From contig JAKUCV010007354.1 in NCBI GenBank assembly GCA_028386065.3, positions 144,223-208,222 on the forward strand: 64,000 nt of DNA. Direction: 5' to 3'. Positions 14,544 through 26,898 of this stretch are shown here, piece by piece. The translations under genes were made by a program, and so were the position numbers. The notes under the pieces are model-generated. The model searched no databases. It saw only the letters and a list, made by a program, of their open reading frames with translations, and had not been told where the DNA came from. Positions within the stretch are counted from its first letter, which is position 1; each line of letters begins with the position of its first letter. The DNA comes from Turnera subulata (Eukaryota; Streptophyta; Magnoliopsida; Malpighiales; Passifloraceae).

Positions 14544-16810
14544 TGTCACGCCCCCGCTAAGCGCGACCGGCCAGGTACCTTGCGCACCCACCATGTGCCA
14601 CAAGACACCCAAAGGCCTTTCTCCACCTCAACCAAAACCCCGTTGCCTCTGCTCGGCGGGTTACCAACATAGAAATGCGCAGCGTAAAAGGAAGCAACAA
14701 CTGACAAACGCAAAGGCAACAAAAGATAATAAAATGTATCAAAACCAATTAATAAAGACAAATCCTCTAATGTCATAAACCATTGCTACAAAGGGGCACT
14801 AACTCTTACTATACATAGACACAACCTTCATGTACAAATAAATACAATAGAATGACTAAAAGGAAACCGACTAGGCTATACCCATCGACCTACTGCCCGT
14901 ACTCTCAATCTCGCACCTGTAAGACAAGGGGAGGAAATGTGGGGGGTGAGTATAAAACTCAATAAGCAGGTGACATACAAGGCATTAGCAAAGATACAAA
15001 CAAGCGGCAAATTACATCCAACAACCAACATCTCAATCACCGTGATCAGCCCACGGGTAAGCTATCGTGGAGTTGTACCTAGCCTACCTGCGGGTCTGGT
15101 AGCCTTGTCAACAGGTGTTACTTCTTAGCCTACAGCCCCACGTACGAGGCATATCAGTTTGGCTACCACCACCACACACGGCGCCAAGCACAACACCACC
15201 ATCATCTCAATTGACCAAGCAGCCTAGGAGCACTGCATGGTCCAACATCTCAACATCTCATACCATCTCATGTAATGTCATGATGCAAATGGAATGCATG
15301 GAATGCATAGCCCGAATATCGGACTCATCTCAAGCCAAGGCATTATCAACATCTCAATTGCACCATAGGTGCCATCTCAACAGGAAATTGGATCATCCAC
15401 CAAGCCAATAAGCATCACAGCCATCACACAAGTATGCAACCAAACTTACCAAACCATTAAACACATCAACCAAGTCATTAGGCACATCATGGCTATTCAT
15501 CCCTTCACTCTGGAACCCTTGGGCATCTAGGGTTCATACTGCCCTGTAACATACACATGAATATACATCACAACCCAACATAGCAAACATAGAACATAAT
15601 CCACAATTCAATCACACAAATCACCCTTACAGCATCCCGGGCAGAATCTGCCCTGCACCAGCAGAAGCTTCACCGAGGTTGAATACGAACCTAGAGGCAG
15701 AACCGACCTCGGGCATCAACATCAAAGTTGTAGCCCTGCCTCTTATCTTTCCATAGCCACTGAGAACACTCAAATACAAGGTCTGTAGCTCCAGATATAG
15801 CTCCTACACCAACTCGGGTTCCTGCAGCAGGTCTGCTGCAGAACAGTGAACTTAGAGAGCACATAACTCTCTCAGTTCAGCTCCAAAATCTACCAAACCG
15901 GTGCCCAATTAACGCTATGGAAGTTAGCTAACTCTGGGCTTTGGTTTCACGCAATTCCAACCGTTAGTTTGGCCGGAATCCTCCTTTTAGTGGCCAGGGG
16001 TCTGTCTGGCCGAGAGCAGAACCCCTAGGCTCACTTTCCTCCTTTCCCCTCTTTTCTCTCCTTCTCTCTCTCTCTCTATCCTTAGCCACGAATTTGGTCT
16101 GATCAAAATGGGAGAGAGAAGCCTGGTTTCACCCCTTAAGTGATGGTAAGTAGGTGACTAAGCTCCTACTTGCCACACTTGCCAACTTGGTGCCACTTGC
16201 ACCAAGTTGCTCTCCACCTCATGCTTACTCTCCACCTCATGCTTACTCTCCTCCTCTCAACCTACTAGCTTGCACCAAACACCTTCAGCAGCTTATTCCC
16301 GATCCACATGTCGAACCCTGATTGGTCGGTTTGGCAAATTACGCATTTACCCTCATCGAGCCCAATTGTGCACCGACGGGCACACCATTGCCCCGGTTGT
16401 GCACTATTTCGCACCAAATCGACCCAACTGATAATCCCCTTGGCCAATCGTGCCTCTAGTGAATCTATTACACCAAATAATCACATTCCTAATGTTTCCC
16501 ACCATTTATTGACTGATAAGATGAATCGAGCACTCGGGACACCAAATTAGGCCAACTGTGCCATCGAATCACTACGAGCCCATTTGAGTGCACTAGGCCA
16601 AGCCTATGCTCACCATTACTCTCAATCCGATACCAGCACATGTTACCGAGCCTAAGCCCATACTAATATGCACACCAACACTTTTAACATTATCCACTTT
16701 CTCCCGAATACTCAATCCAACCTACTCGAACGTCCCGAAAGGCCAAGCTACATCCGATTCTCATCATGTAAATACTTCTCTATATTCTAGGGTGTACCTG
16801 GGGTATTACA
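14544..16810 (-). repeat. 5' LTR of element B
   Basis: 2267 bp, ends TG...CA on the minus strand. Followed on the plus strand by the TSD CTGGC (16811-16815) and then by the resumed Gag of element A. Contains the conserved hairpin at 15040-15056. Confidence 0.95.
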
Positions 16811-17978
16811 CTGGCTGCCCACACGAATAACATATGTTCTGCCCTACTGGGCATTCCCGCAACATATGACCAAACTGGCCGCACATAAAACATACGGAGT
16901 TGGGCTTCACCTGCGCACTTTGTGCACCCCTTTTCTGGTTGACTATAGGTCTCGTTAAGCTCCCACCAAAGCTTGAGGCACCGTAACTAGAATTGCCTCT
17001 GAATCGGGCCCTAGGTATGTTAACCTACAACCCTATTTTCCCACGTCCTTGAAATTGGCCACCACCAGCAGAAAAACTTTGTTGGCCTTGAGTGTTGTCA
17101 TGCCTTGTTCTCTTGGCACTTGCCTCAGCTATTCCAGCTTGGGTCTTCATCTCAATTCCCCGAGCTTTGTCTACTGCTTCAGCATAAGAGCTAAATGGTA
17201 TAACCACTAATGAGTTATAAATACAACCCTTCAGTCCTCCAATGAACCTTTTGATCTTCCTCCACTGATCTGGAATCAAATGCAAGGCATACTTAGACAG
17301 ATTTGTGAACTTGGACTCATACTCTCCCACTGTCATGTCCCCTTGCCTTAGGAGTTCAAATTCTGCAGCTTTTTGATCTCTAACACTCTCAGGCAGGAAT
17401 CGTTCAAGAAATGCGGCACGAAACTCAGTCCAGGTCCACGGGACAGCATCAGGCATCCTCTCCCTCATTTTGGCATCATACCAATTGTTAGCTTCATCCC
17501 CCTTTAATCGAAAAGCAGTAAGATCAACTGCTCGATGATCAGTGCATTCCATCACTCGGCAAAATTTCCACACATCATCGAGAAATCGCTGTGGATCCTC
17601 ATTTTCAGCCCCGGAAAATGTTGGTGGATCAAGTTTCACAAACGTCACCAAAGTTGATTCCCCACTGTGATCTCGGAGTACCGGGTCCTCTCTACTTTTT
17701 CGATCAGCAGCAATCGCCTCCGCGATAGTCTCAACTGCCCTGTTAACACCATGCAAACCAGCCTTCAGCACCTCCAAAGGCATCTCTTGGGAGGCATCTG
17801 AATACTCTGCTTCGCTGGGCAACTCATCATCAGCATCCCCTGGAACATAAGTCTCATCAGCCTCATCCTCCGCATCATGTACGGATTGCTCAACTTGAGC
17901 AGCAACACCCGAAAATACCTCCTTTTCCACCTTTCGCTTTGATGGCTTACCTGCACCCAAGTACAAGGAAACCAACAC
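16811..17978 (-). pseudogene. Element A gag (capsid and zinc knuckles), split by B
   Basis: Minus-strand Gag. An acidic N-terminal part (about 17780-17950) precedes a retrotransposon capsid region with the typical ...PPTFSG...DPQRFLDDVWK and ...FLERFLPESVRDQK... motifs (about 17280-17640). A basic Gly/Gln-rich stretch follows. TAG at 17025-17027 ends the open frame. Beyond it, in the same frame, is a CCHC knuckle CFMCGQFGHMLREC and the first half of a second (CYSCGQP). The second half lies past element B at about 8410-8442. Gag coats the retrotransposon RNA in virus-like particles. No ATG opens this frame, because the first codons run back to a TAA, so the start is uncertain and may depend on splicing. 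Confidence 0.88.
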
Positions 17979-18073
17979 ACATAATTAGCTCTCACTATCC
18001 CACGGTTACTAATGATGGGTAGTAGCCTTTACCAGCCTTTTAACCTAAGCCCCTTCGTATTACATATAACCAT

Positions 18074-18085
18074 GCTCCGCTACCA
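18074..18085 (-). other. Primer binding site of element A
   Basis: The minus strand reads TGGTAGCGGAGC, four bases from the 5' LTR start at 18090. Identical to the sites of B and C. Confidence 0.75.
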
Positions 18086-18089
18086 CAAC

Positions 18090-19975
18090 TGTCACGCCCC
18101 GTCTTAACGTGACTGGCCATGTGCCTTGCGCATCACTAAGCATGCCACAGGGCACCCAAAGGCCTACATCAAACATTAGGCAGAAGCTAGCCCGACGGGC
18201 ATCTAACCCAAATGCGCAGCAAACATCAACGTGAGCATCACATATTAAAGTACAAAATTAAACACACAACAACCACACTTTATTATACATCAGGTCTGTA
18301 CATTAAGTGGGGCGCTAAGTGAGTTGTTTCATCCAATTATTCTCATATGCACAAGCAGTTTTGGCCAAGTACCCATCGACTAACAAAGTACGCCTCTCGG
18401 GCCTTCCCTCACCAAGCTAGTCAGCTCCTTGCCCTGAAAGAAAGGGGTGGAAAGAGGAGGGTGAGTCCACTGACTCAATAAGCCAGTGATCACACAAGTA
18501 ACAACAGTGACACTAACAAGCAGCAATAACACCCAACAGCTATACATCAATGCACCGTGATCAGCCCACGGGTAAGCTATCGTGATGATGGACTAGGCCT
18601 ACCTGCATGGTCTGGTAGCCCTTTCAACAATGTTACTCCTTAGCCCACAGCCACGGGAAGTGCTCGTGACTTGCTACCAAACCAGACACGGCGCCTAGCA
18701 CAACACCACCATCATCTCATATAACCAGGCAGCCTAGGGGCACTGCGAGGTTCATCATCAATACCATCTTATGCATGTGCCATGATGTAAGTGTTATGCA
18801 TGAAATGCACAACCCGAATATCGGACTCGTCAACAAGCCAAGGCATATCATCTTTCATCAATTTGCACCATTAGTGCCATCAATAAGCATATTGGAGCTA
18901 TTAATCAGCAAGCAAGCATCATCAACCATCACATATGTGACAACCAAACTTACACAGACTTAGGCCTCGCTAGGCCGTTCCCCTACCTTTGGTGCTCCTG
19001 GGTTTCTAGCACCTGCCACACACAACCAAGCATCAATAGAAAGCACAACAACACAAAGCATTAAATAGGAACTCATATAAGTTAGCCTACACACCAACTG
19101 GCCAAGCTAGACCAATCGGTTAGCACCAATGCTTGCATTGGCGTATCAACTCTAGTCATCAGCCCTAACCAGGTGCATTAGCACAAGTATTTGGGCGCTT
19201 GTTAGACCTACACCCCAACAGGTTGCCCTATCCAAGCCTACTAGGCACTGGAAAGTGCAATTAGCCCCCTGTAAGGACAACTGGGCGCACCCAACGCACC
19301 AGCTGGCCTCCAGCGGCACCAATTGTGCATCAATTCAACCAAACAACGCCTAGACCTCAGCCAAAGCCTTCCCACATAGCAATCACCCAATAACAAAGCC
19401 TCAGAACTCCCTCTAAAACAAGCTTACTCACTGTCTAACCCAACAACACACTAGACAAGCCTATTGACACCAAATCAAGCATGAATTTTAACCCAGCTAC
19501 TTACCCCACCTTCTTTTGTGTGAGAGTGTCTTGGGAAATCTTGAGAAAGGCTGAGTCCTTCTCTCCTGAGCTCTCTTCACATTTTGGCAGAAATGAGGGA
19601 GTGAGGGGCTGGCTTGGGCAGATTAGGCTAAGGCAAGCAGGTGACTAAGCTGCCACTTGCTGCATTTGCTCCCAAAATCTGCCACCAAGCCTTAGCACCT
19701 CTCCACCTCATGCTTATTTTTCAACCAATAGAGCCAAGCCAGCTCGCCCCAACTCAGCCCACACTTAGTCCTCAATTAGTTTCCCAAAGATCACACACAC
19801 TAATCCACAATTAGGACTAATCACCCACTAATTAATCCATCCGAGTCAAATACTAGTCAACCGAAGCCAACAGCTAGCCCACTCAATCAATTACTGGCCA
19901 ATTGCACCAGCTCCTATCCCAGCACCATTCCTCATCAAGTAAACACATAGTGCATCAATTACATGGGTTGTCACA
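18090..19975 (-). repeat. 5' LTR of element A
   Basis: 1886 bp with TG...CA ends on the minus strand, partner of 2893-4782. The TSD TGGAT follows at 19976-19980. Conserved hairpin at 18555-18571. Confidence 0.93.
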
Positions 19976-20253
19976 TGGATGGTCCAAGGCTCGGGTTTTA
20001 CCCAAAGGTTTATTTCCGTGCTCGCCGAAAAATACCCGAGACTGCCGGAAACTCGCCTGATTCCGGCCAAGACACTGTTCACGAAGGCAGTATCCCCTTT
20101 GCTGCTGTTCCTCTAGTAGCAACATAGCTCCATTCCACCTCCATCCATGACTGAATCCGGCCACAACCATTAACAACAAGTTTGCCAAAATCATCCACAG
20201 CCAGCAACAGCCCACCGCCGGCCAACGAATCAACTCCACAACTCGGTGCTGAT
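19976..20253. repeat. Remnant D, right part, fused to the integrase of element C
   Basis: This stretch continues the sequence interrupted at 2892 by element A. It carries GC-richer sequence with no domain that I recognise. At about 20253 it abuts the integrase start of element C (HPGSTKMY motif). No TG/CA end or target duplication is visible at that junction, so it looks like a deletion or recombination joint rather than a clean insertion. Confidence 0.45.
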
Positions 20254-22942
20254 ACATCTTGGTGCTTCCAGGATGCATTGCTTACGATGTCATATGACCC
20301 TTTTTCAGGATCTGACTATGCAGATTACTAACATTAGGTACACATACCCGTTTCCCAATCATCAGTGCTCCATCATCAGCTATACGGAACTTGTCTTCTT
20401 TCCCACTCCTTACTCCTTCCTTTAGATTGACCAGGTCGGGATCTCCTTCTTGTAACTCCACTATCCATCCTCTTAGGTTGGACTTGACACTCATGTGTGC
20501 CAGCAAAGCTCCTGTATCATCCACTGTCAAGTCAACTCCCAACTTCCTTAACTCGATAAGTGAAAACATCGAGTATCGAGTGGAGGCATCATCCGATTGT
20601 CTCCGGCTCAAAGCATCAGCTACCACATTAGCCTTTCTTGGGTGATACTCGATAGTACAATCATAATCATTAAGCAACTCAACCCAGCATCTTTGCCGCA
20701 GGTTAAGCTCCTTCTGAGTCATGATGTACTTGAGGCTTTTGTGGTCGGTGAAGATTCGACACTTCTCTCCAAACAAGTAGTGTCTCCAAATCTTCAGAGC
20801 CAAGAACACAGCTACCATCTCAAGATCATGAGTCGGGTAGTTCTTCTCATGAGTCCATAGCTGTCTAGAGGTATAGGCAATCACTCGTCCTTCTTGCATC
20901 AGCACAGCTCCTAAACCAAGTCCCGATGCATCACAAAACAACACATACTCAACTCCTGGCTTGGGTACTGTTAGCACTGGTGCCGTGGTCAGCTTCTTCT
21001 TAAGCTCCTCAAAACTCTGTTGGCACTCCGGGCTCCATACAAAAGCTTGTTCTTTCCTCAATAGCTTAGTCATGGGACTGGCTAATAAGGAAAAACCTTC
21101 TACGAACCTCCGATAGTATCCTGCAAGGCCAAGAAAACTCCTGACTTCGGACACATACTTAGGAGGCTCCCACTCTATCACAACCTTAACTTTGGCAGGA
21201 TCAACCTCTATTCCATCCCCGCCTACTACATGTCCGAGGAAGGAAACTTCTCCAATCCAAAATTCACACTTGCTGAATTTAGCATACAACTGCCTCTCCC
21301 GTAACCTTTGAAGCACTATCCTCAAATGCTCTTTGTGCTCTTCCTTGCTCTTGGAGTAGATGAGGATATCGTCGATGAAAACCACAACGAACTTATCCAG
21401 GAACTCATTTAGCACCAAGTGCATCAAGCACATAAGCACTGCTGGTGCATTGGTCAAACCGAAAGGTACCACAGTGAATTCGAAGTCGCCATACCGTGTG
21501 TGAAAGGCTGTCTTTGGTATGTCCTTCTCCGAAATCTTAATCTGGTGATAACCCGATCGGAGGTCAATCTTTGAAAACACCGTTGCTCCTTGAAGCTAAT
21601 CGAAAAGATCATCAATCCTTGGAAACGGGTACTTGTTCTTGATTTTTACCTTGTTGATCTGGCGATAGTCTACACACATGCGCAGGCTACCGTCCTTCTT
21701 CTTCACAAACAAAACTGGTGCACCCCATGGTGAGGTACTAGGTCTGATAAAACCTTTCTCCAGTAGTTCGTCTAGCTGCTTTTTCAGCTCCTGAAGCTCT
21801 GTTGGTGCCATCCTGTATGGTGCCATCGAGATAGGTGTAACTCCAGGTACAAGCTCGATGGTGTACTCAACCTCTCTGTCGGATGGCAAACCTGGTAGAT
21901 CATCTGGAAAAACATCAACAAACTCCCTCACAACTAATAAATCCCCCAGGGTAGGGTCTTGTGTCTCTTCGTCTGGAATGTGGGTCAGCAAAGCGTCTGG
22001 ACCATGTTGCTTCATTCCGTAGCCCAGGGTAGCAGAGATTCTACATGTGGTTGTAGTTCTCCCCACTCCGGACAAAACAATTGATCGATCTTCGGCGGAT
22101 GTCAACCTCACTTGCTTAGCTCGGTAATCCACCAAAGCTTGATACTTCGACAACCAATCCATGCCTAGGATTATATCAAATCCTCCCATGTTCATGACAA
22201 TGAGTCGAGTAGGAAAGGTTTCGTTCTCAAACACTAACAGCACATCCTTACAAACTCTATCTAGCCTCACTATAATGCCTGCGGGTAATCTAACCCTCAT
22301 CGGTTTTTCTAAGAATATATCTTCACAGTTATGTTGCATAGCATAGGTTTGAGCTATAAAGGAATGTGTAGCTCCAGGATCAATTAATGTGAATGCAACA
22401 CTACCATGTACTGTAAAGATACCTGCTATAACTTGGGCAGCATCAGGGTCATCTTCCGCGGTGATGACAAAAGCTCTAGGAACTGTTGTGCTTTGGTTAG
22501 CTCCAGATTGGGTCCTTGCGGAAGGATTCCCATGACCACGACCTTGTCCTTGTGCTCTAGATCCACCTGGCACGCTAGCCACAGAGGCCTGAACTGTTGG
22601 TGCCGGTGCAAAGTTACTGACTCTCCCAAGTTTTGGGCATGCATAATGGTAGTGTCCCAACTCATTGCACTCGAAGCATCTGACCGATGATATGGGGCGT
22701 CGGAAGCGGTTATCTCCAGAACTAGTCACTCCAGGTCCAATCCATCCTCCGGTTGAAGCTCCACGGTTGTTAGTCCAACCACGTCCATAGGTCGTCATCT
22801 GGTACTGTCCTCGTCCAGCTGCAGGTGCATTAGCGGCAGGTACATATGGCTTCTTGTTCTGACTAGGCGGAACCTGCGGTGCATTTCTCTTCCCGGCGAC
22901 ACTCCTGTTGATCACCCCATGTAACTTTAGTCTTCTGAGCAT
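20254..22942 (-). pseudogene. Element C gag end and pol: zinc knuckle, protease, RT, RNase H, integrase start (broken)
   Basis: Read downwards from 22942. A basic Gag tail is followed by the CCHC knuckle [14 protein letters not shown] (about 22650-22690) and a protease with [10 protein letters not shown] (about 22350). There the usual Ser or Thr between Asp and Gly of the active site is Pro. The flap-side motif is [11 protein letters not shown] with FIDDILIYS (about 21350) and RNase H with TDHKSLKYI (about 20740) follow. Breaks: TAG at about 21593-21595 between two RT motifs, and TAA at 20282-20284 just before the integrase zinc region. After HPGSTKMY the integrase is lost and replaced by remnant D sequence. 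Same clade style as element A (Tekay/Del). Confidence 0.9.
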
Positions 22943-23633
22943 CCCTTACCATGTCCTGATATCCAGCATAGTCCTTACATCCCATGATAGCTCGGATGTC
23001 AAGGTGTAAACCTCTCCAGAAACGTTGGCATCTGGCTTTGGTAGTTGCTACCAGATCTCCAACATACAGGGATAGACGGTCAAACTTCTTCTCATACTCT
23101 GTCACGGTCATACCATCCTGGCACAATTCTAGGAATTCGCGCTGCATACGCTCCTGAAATTCTTCAGTAATGAACTTGTCCTTGAACATGGCCGTGAACT
23201 CAGCCCATGGCATCACCACTGGTTTTGGCAGGTCTCTTGTGGTAGATTCCCACCATGTTGCTGCTTCTTCACAAAAAAGAGAAGCGGAATAGTTCGCCCA
23301 CTGGTCAGTTGTGCACTTGACCTTAAGCAAGACCCTGGCAATCTGATGTAACCACTCGTCTGCCTCACGAGGGTCAGTCGCCCCTGAGAAAGGCTCAGCT
23401 CCAAGCTCAGATAGCTTGGTAAAAACAGGGTCTTCGACTGGTCCCCCAGCTGTCTGTCGATGAAGAATCTAGGTCATCATGTGCATCATCTGCAGGGACA
23501 TTTGGTATGGCATACCTAGTACCCCATCGTAGACATGTGGTTCTTCCACGTAGGCATGCGGTTGACCGATTGACACTTGGTCCTCTTCCAAGTGTTGTTG
23601 GGCGGCATGCTGGTGTCCCTCAGCCGGATCCAT
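22893..23633 (-). pseudogene. Element C gag, N-terminal and capsid part (broken)
   Basis: ATG at 23631-23633 opens a Gag frame beginning MDPAEGHQH. A TAG at 23469-23471 interrupts it. The same frame then runs through a capsid region with EADEWLHQI, WANYSASLFCEEAATWWES and the ...YEKKFDRLSLYV... motif, typical of retrotransposon Gag. A frameshift near 22895 moves the reading into the frame that carries the zinc knuckle. Confidence 0.87.
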
Positions 23634-23735
23634 CTCGTCCTACCTATATGAAGATGTATGCATGAGTATCATATTTATAACATGTGGAGCAGAATATGCA
23701 CAGACAATCAAACAACAACCAAGGACCTACAGCCC

Positions 23736-23747
23736 GCTCCGCTACCA
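23736..23747 (-). other. Primer binding site of element C
   Basis: The minus strand reads TGGTAGCGGAGC, three bases from the LTR edge at 23751. Same site as in A and B. Confidence 0.75.
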
Positions 23748-23750
23748 AAA

Positions 23751-26689
23751 TGAAACGCCCCGATCCGTGTTTACCGTTGATACTATACAGTATCCATAGA
23801 GGTAAATGTCACAACCAACAGTAATAATACAATAACAGTACTTGTCCCGGCACGGAGACATTATTACATCAAGCATCAGAACTGAGTAGTAAAATGCAAG
23901 CAGCGGAAGCCTTAATACAACATAACAACAGCAATGAAAATGATGCAACGCAGGATGGATCCGGGCCTGGCAGAGGGTGCGCCAGAGCTTGCCTCGAACG
24001 TACCTGAGCTATGCACAATCAAACTACGCGACCAGGTCACGCAGGCGAGGGGTGAGTCCGAAGTGCTCACCGGGTAAAATCCATAAGCAAATATACATAT
24101 ACAAGCAACCGTAAATAATCAAGTCACATCAACAGCAATTAACTAAGGTTCTCACGAATCCTCAAATAACACACGCCGTGATTCTAGACACGCTATACCA
24201 ATTTTATTATCAAGGGCCCTATCACTAGTTAAATGGTGGCCGTCGCCTGGTAGTCAAGCTAGCTAGCCCTTGGACCCCGCCCTAATACCTCCATGTAATA
24301 ACTGGCACAGACAGAGAGCAGACCCCAAGCACACTCTCCCCGAGCGCCTAAAAATAAAAATTGGTACAGATAGGGAGCAGACCCCAAGTACACTCTCCCC
24401 CAGCACCATAAAAATATGACTACCATCTGGCTGTTCCAATATTTAACTGTGATTTACTAGATGTCTAAGTGTATCCAGTTTTATTATTTCTTTACCCTCA
24501 TCTAGCTACTTAATTTCTATTATCCTCCATTATCTCATTATCCCGAGCAGGCTCACAGCCTCTCCGCTCGTCTGGATAATACAATCTTATTTCAACTGTT
24601 TTTCCCATACTAGTACCCCCGGTACTCTACTCACACAATTTTCACAGTCAACAACAACAGTAATAACCTACTAATACCAACATTTCTACATTATCAAGAA
24701 CATCAACAGTAGCATCAATTCAGCAACATCAACGGCAACAAATAACATTTAAATTCATCTCACAACAACCATTCACAGCCACAAAGAATTATTCAAGCAT
24801 ATAACACACATAATAAACAAACAGCAACTTGGTACTACGGGCAGTATATAAATATTTACTTATCCTCACCTTAGCCGATTTTCCTATTCCTGATAGTCCT
24901 CGAAGTGTTCCGGCTCAGGCTCCTCAGGGTACTGCTCATTATCAACTCCTATATCAAACAATAATTTATGCACACGTAAGATGATATGCAAATGCTCGAC
25001 TATTACTGTAAGCCGTAAAATAAATACTGTGCTAACTCGGTACTCCCCCGGGTTATTCCCATTATCATCATAATTCACCATTTATTTCAAGTGTCAGAAA
25101 TAATACCATACTTGTACCCGGTTATTATTCCGGTACGTATTTACTTTGATAATACCCTTTCTATTTTTATTTTCCTTAAGTATGTACTTTCCAAAATATT
25201 TGATAAAAATAATTATTATTCTTTCCAAAGGTATTAGCTATTATAAAATAATCTTCGTAGAAATTATTCACATGCACATATTTTCCGGTAATATATTCCG
25301 CGGTACACATCTTTAGGAGTATCACTATAATTTAACAATTATGTTATAATCACCTTTGTTTCTTGAAATTAATATACGAAAATAATTATTTCCTTTATTT
25401 TCAAAAATTATATCCATATACTATATTCTTATATTTTCCAGATTATTTCCATATACCAAATATAATTATTTATTTATTTTTATTTTCGTCTTTTTTTTTT
25501 AATACCGACTGGACCATGAACAGTGCTGGCCCAAACCTTGCATAGTGCCCAGCCCAGACCCAACTAGGAGCCCAGGCACAGGCCCACATGCAGGCCCAGG
25601 TGCACATCAGCCCAGCAACCCAATCAGCCCACTGACCCACTTGCACAGCCGGGTCGACCCGCGACCCTGATATTCGGGTCGTCTTCAACCCATCCATACA
25701 CTCGTTTACAAAACGGGTTACTTACCTAGATGCGACGGCGACGCGACGAACGGGGCGCGGATCGGGCGAGATGACGGCGAGGAAGGAGGCGTGGTGGCGT
25801 CGGCAGCGAGGAGCGACTGGCGAGGTGCGAGGAGTCGCGGCCTCTTCCGGTGGCTGCTGCGACGCGGACGGAGATGAGAAGGGAAGAAGATGGCGTCGTG
25901 GTTGTGACGGCTGACGTGAAGAGGAAGGCGACCGACGCGAGCTTCCTGCGGCGTAGTGTAGGCGGCAGTGCGAGTTCTGGTGGAGGTGATGGTGCTGCGT
26001 GCGGCGGGGTTTGGTGGTCGACAGTGGGGAGTGAAGTGATGGTGGCCGGTGTGACGTCGTTTAGGGGCTGTGAGGGTGGTTTCTTCTTTTTTCCTTTTTT
26101 TTTTCTTTCCTGGTATTGGTTTTGCATTGATGGGTTTTGTGGTGAGTTGAAGTATGTGTTTTTGCAGGGTAAGGATGAGGAAGGTAGCTGGCAGTGAGTT
26201 TTTGCAGAGTTGTAGAGGAAGGTGATGCTGGGTGATGGGTTTGCAGGTAGAATAAAATGATAGTGGCGTACCAGAAGAGCAGAAGAAAAGCATGCAACGC
26301 ACTAGTAAGTCATGGGTGAGACAAGAAATACAGGGGAGACGCGGCTCACAGGCTGCATAATTGAGCTGCCTCAATTTTGTAGCACTGTGCTACATATGAG
26401 GCGTGGCCCGTCCGGATCAGAAAATAACTGTAATACCCCTTGACTTTATTTTTGGTCCGATAATTCGAGGATAAACCTGACTTTTTTCGAGATTCTTGGA
26501 CCCGGAAAATACCAACTCTGGTCCATAAAATCCGCGGAAAAATCCCGAACGTGGGACAGAGCTCGGTTTCGGAATCCGATGCATAATTTACCCTGAAATA
26601 ATTACCCAAGATTATTTTTATATGGTAAATTACTGTACAAAGCATTTTACAGTCCGGTAAAAATATGAATTTTTACCCGGGCTGTTACA
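23751..26689 (-). repeat. 5' LTR of element C
   Basis: About 2.9 kb. On the minus strand it starts TGTAACAGCCCGGG at 26689 and ends GGGGCGTTTCA at 23751, directly before the primer site. It contains an array of GCCCA motifs (about 25515-25640), a GC-rich leader-like block (25730-26070) and AT-rich sequence. Long apparent ORFs of 100-220 codons in the GC-rich block have no domain and lie on both strands. The matching 3' LTR is not in the window, so no target duplication can be shown. Confidence 0.82.
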
Positions 26690-26898
26690 AAGAATAGTAT
26701 TAATGTTGATTAGAAAATAAAAAGAATAATGGTAACAACAATAATAAAAATTTTGAGAGCAAAAAAAATAATAGTAAAATAATGAAAATTGACTCGATTG
26801 ATAAAATTCTTGATTGACCGCGATAAAAATTTTATTAAACACCGTAAAAGTCAAAACAACTTGGTAAAAATCATGAAAATTTTACCCGGGTCGTTACA
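26690..26898 (-). repeat. Second LTR terminus of the C type
   Basis: TTTTACCCGGGTCGTTACA at 26880-26898 closely repeats the LTR end TTTTACCCGGGCTGTTACA at 26671-26689. The 190 bases between are AT-rich. This may be the edge of an older LTR of the same family into which C inserted. Confidence 0.45.

Larger units (their letters stand above)
8443..16810 (-). mobile_element. Element B: non-autonomous LTR retrotransposon (LARD-like) nested in A
   Basis: Two LTRs of exactly 2267 bp (8443-10709 and 14544-16810) bracket a 3.8-kb interior with no coding capacity, and CTGGC duplications flank the whole. Orientation is minus: the primer site is at 14528-14539 (minus strand TGGTAGCGGAGC, the same as in A and C) and the purine tract at 10710-10723. 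Terminal dinucleotides are TG...CA, with one end decayed to TA. Only about nine substitutions and no indels are visible between the LTRs, so it is younger than A. Such long elements with intact signals but no genes are called LARDs. They depend on enzymes from other elements. Confidence 0.93.
2893..19975 (-). mobile_element. Element A: Tekay/Del-type gypsy chromovirus, interrupted by element B
   Basis: The element has two LTRs (2893-4782 and 18090-19975) flanked by the 5-bp target duplication TGGAT at 2888-2892 and 19976-19980. It reads on the minus strand: 5' LTR 18090-19975, primer site at 18074-18085 (minus strand TGGTAGCGGAGC), gag, protease, reverse transcriptase, RNase H, integrase with a chromodomain-like tail, purine tract at 4783-4797, 3' LTR. 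Element B interrupts gag at 8443-16815. The domain order with integrase last identifies Ty3/gypsy. The C-terminal tail after integrase and the overall motif style suggest the Tekay/Del chromoviruses. Several stops and a frameshift make it inactive. Confidence 0.93.

Noticed and set aside
25718..26374. 218-codon minus-strand frame, with overlapping frames of 133 and 115 codons
   Set aside because: Lies inside the C LTR, low-complexity Pro/Arg/Ser-rich, open in several frames because of GC-rich composition; no domain.
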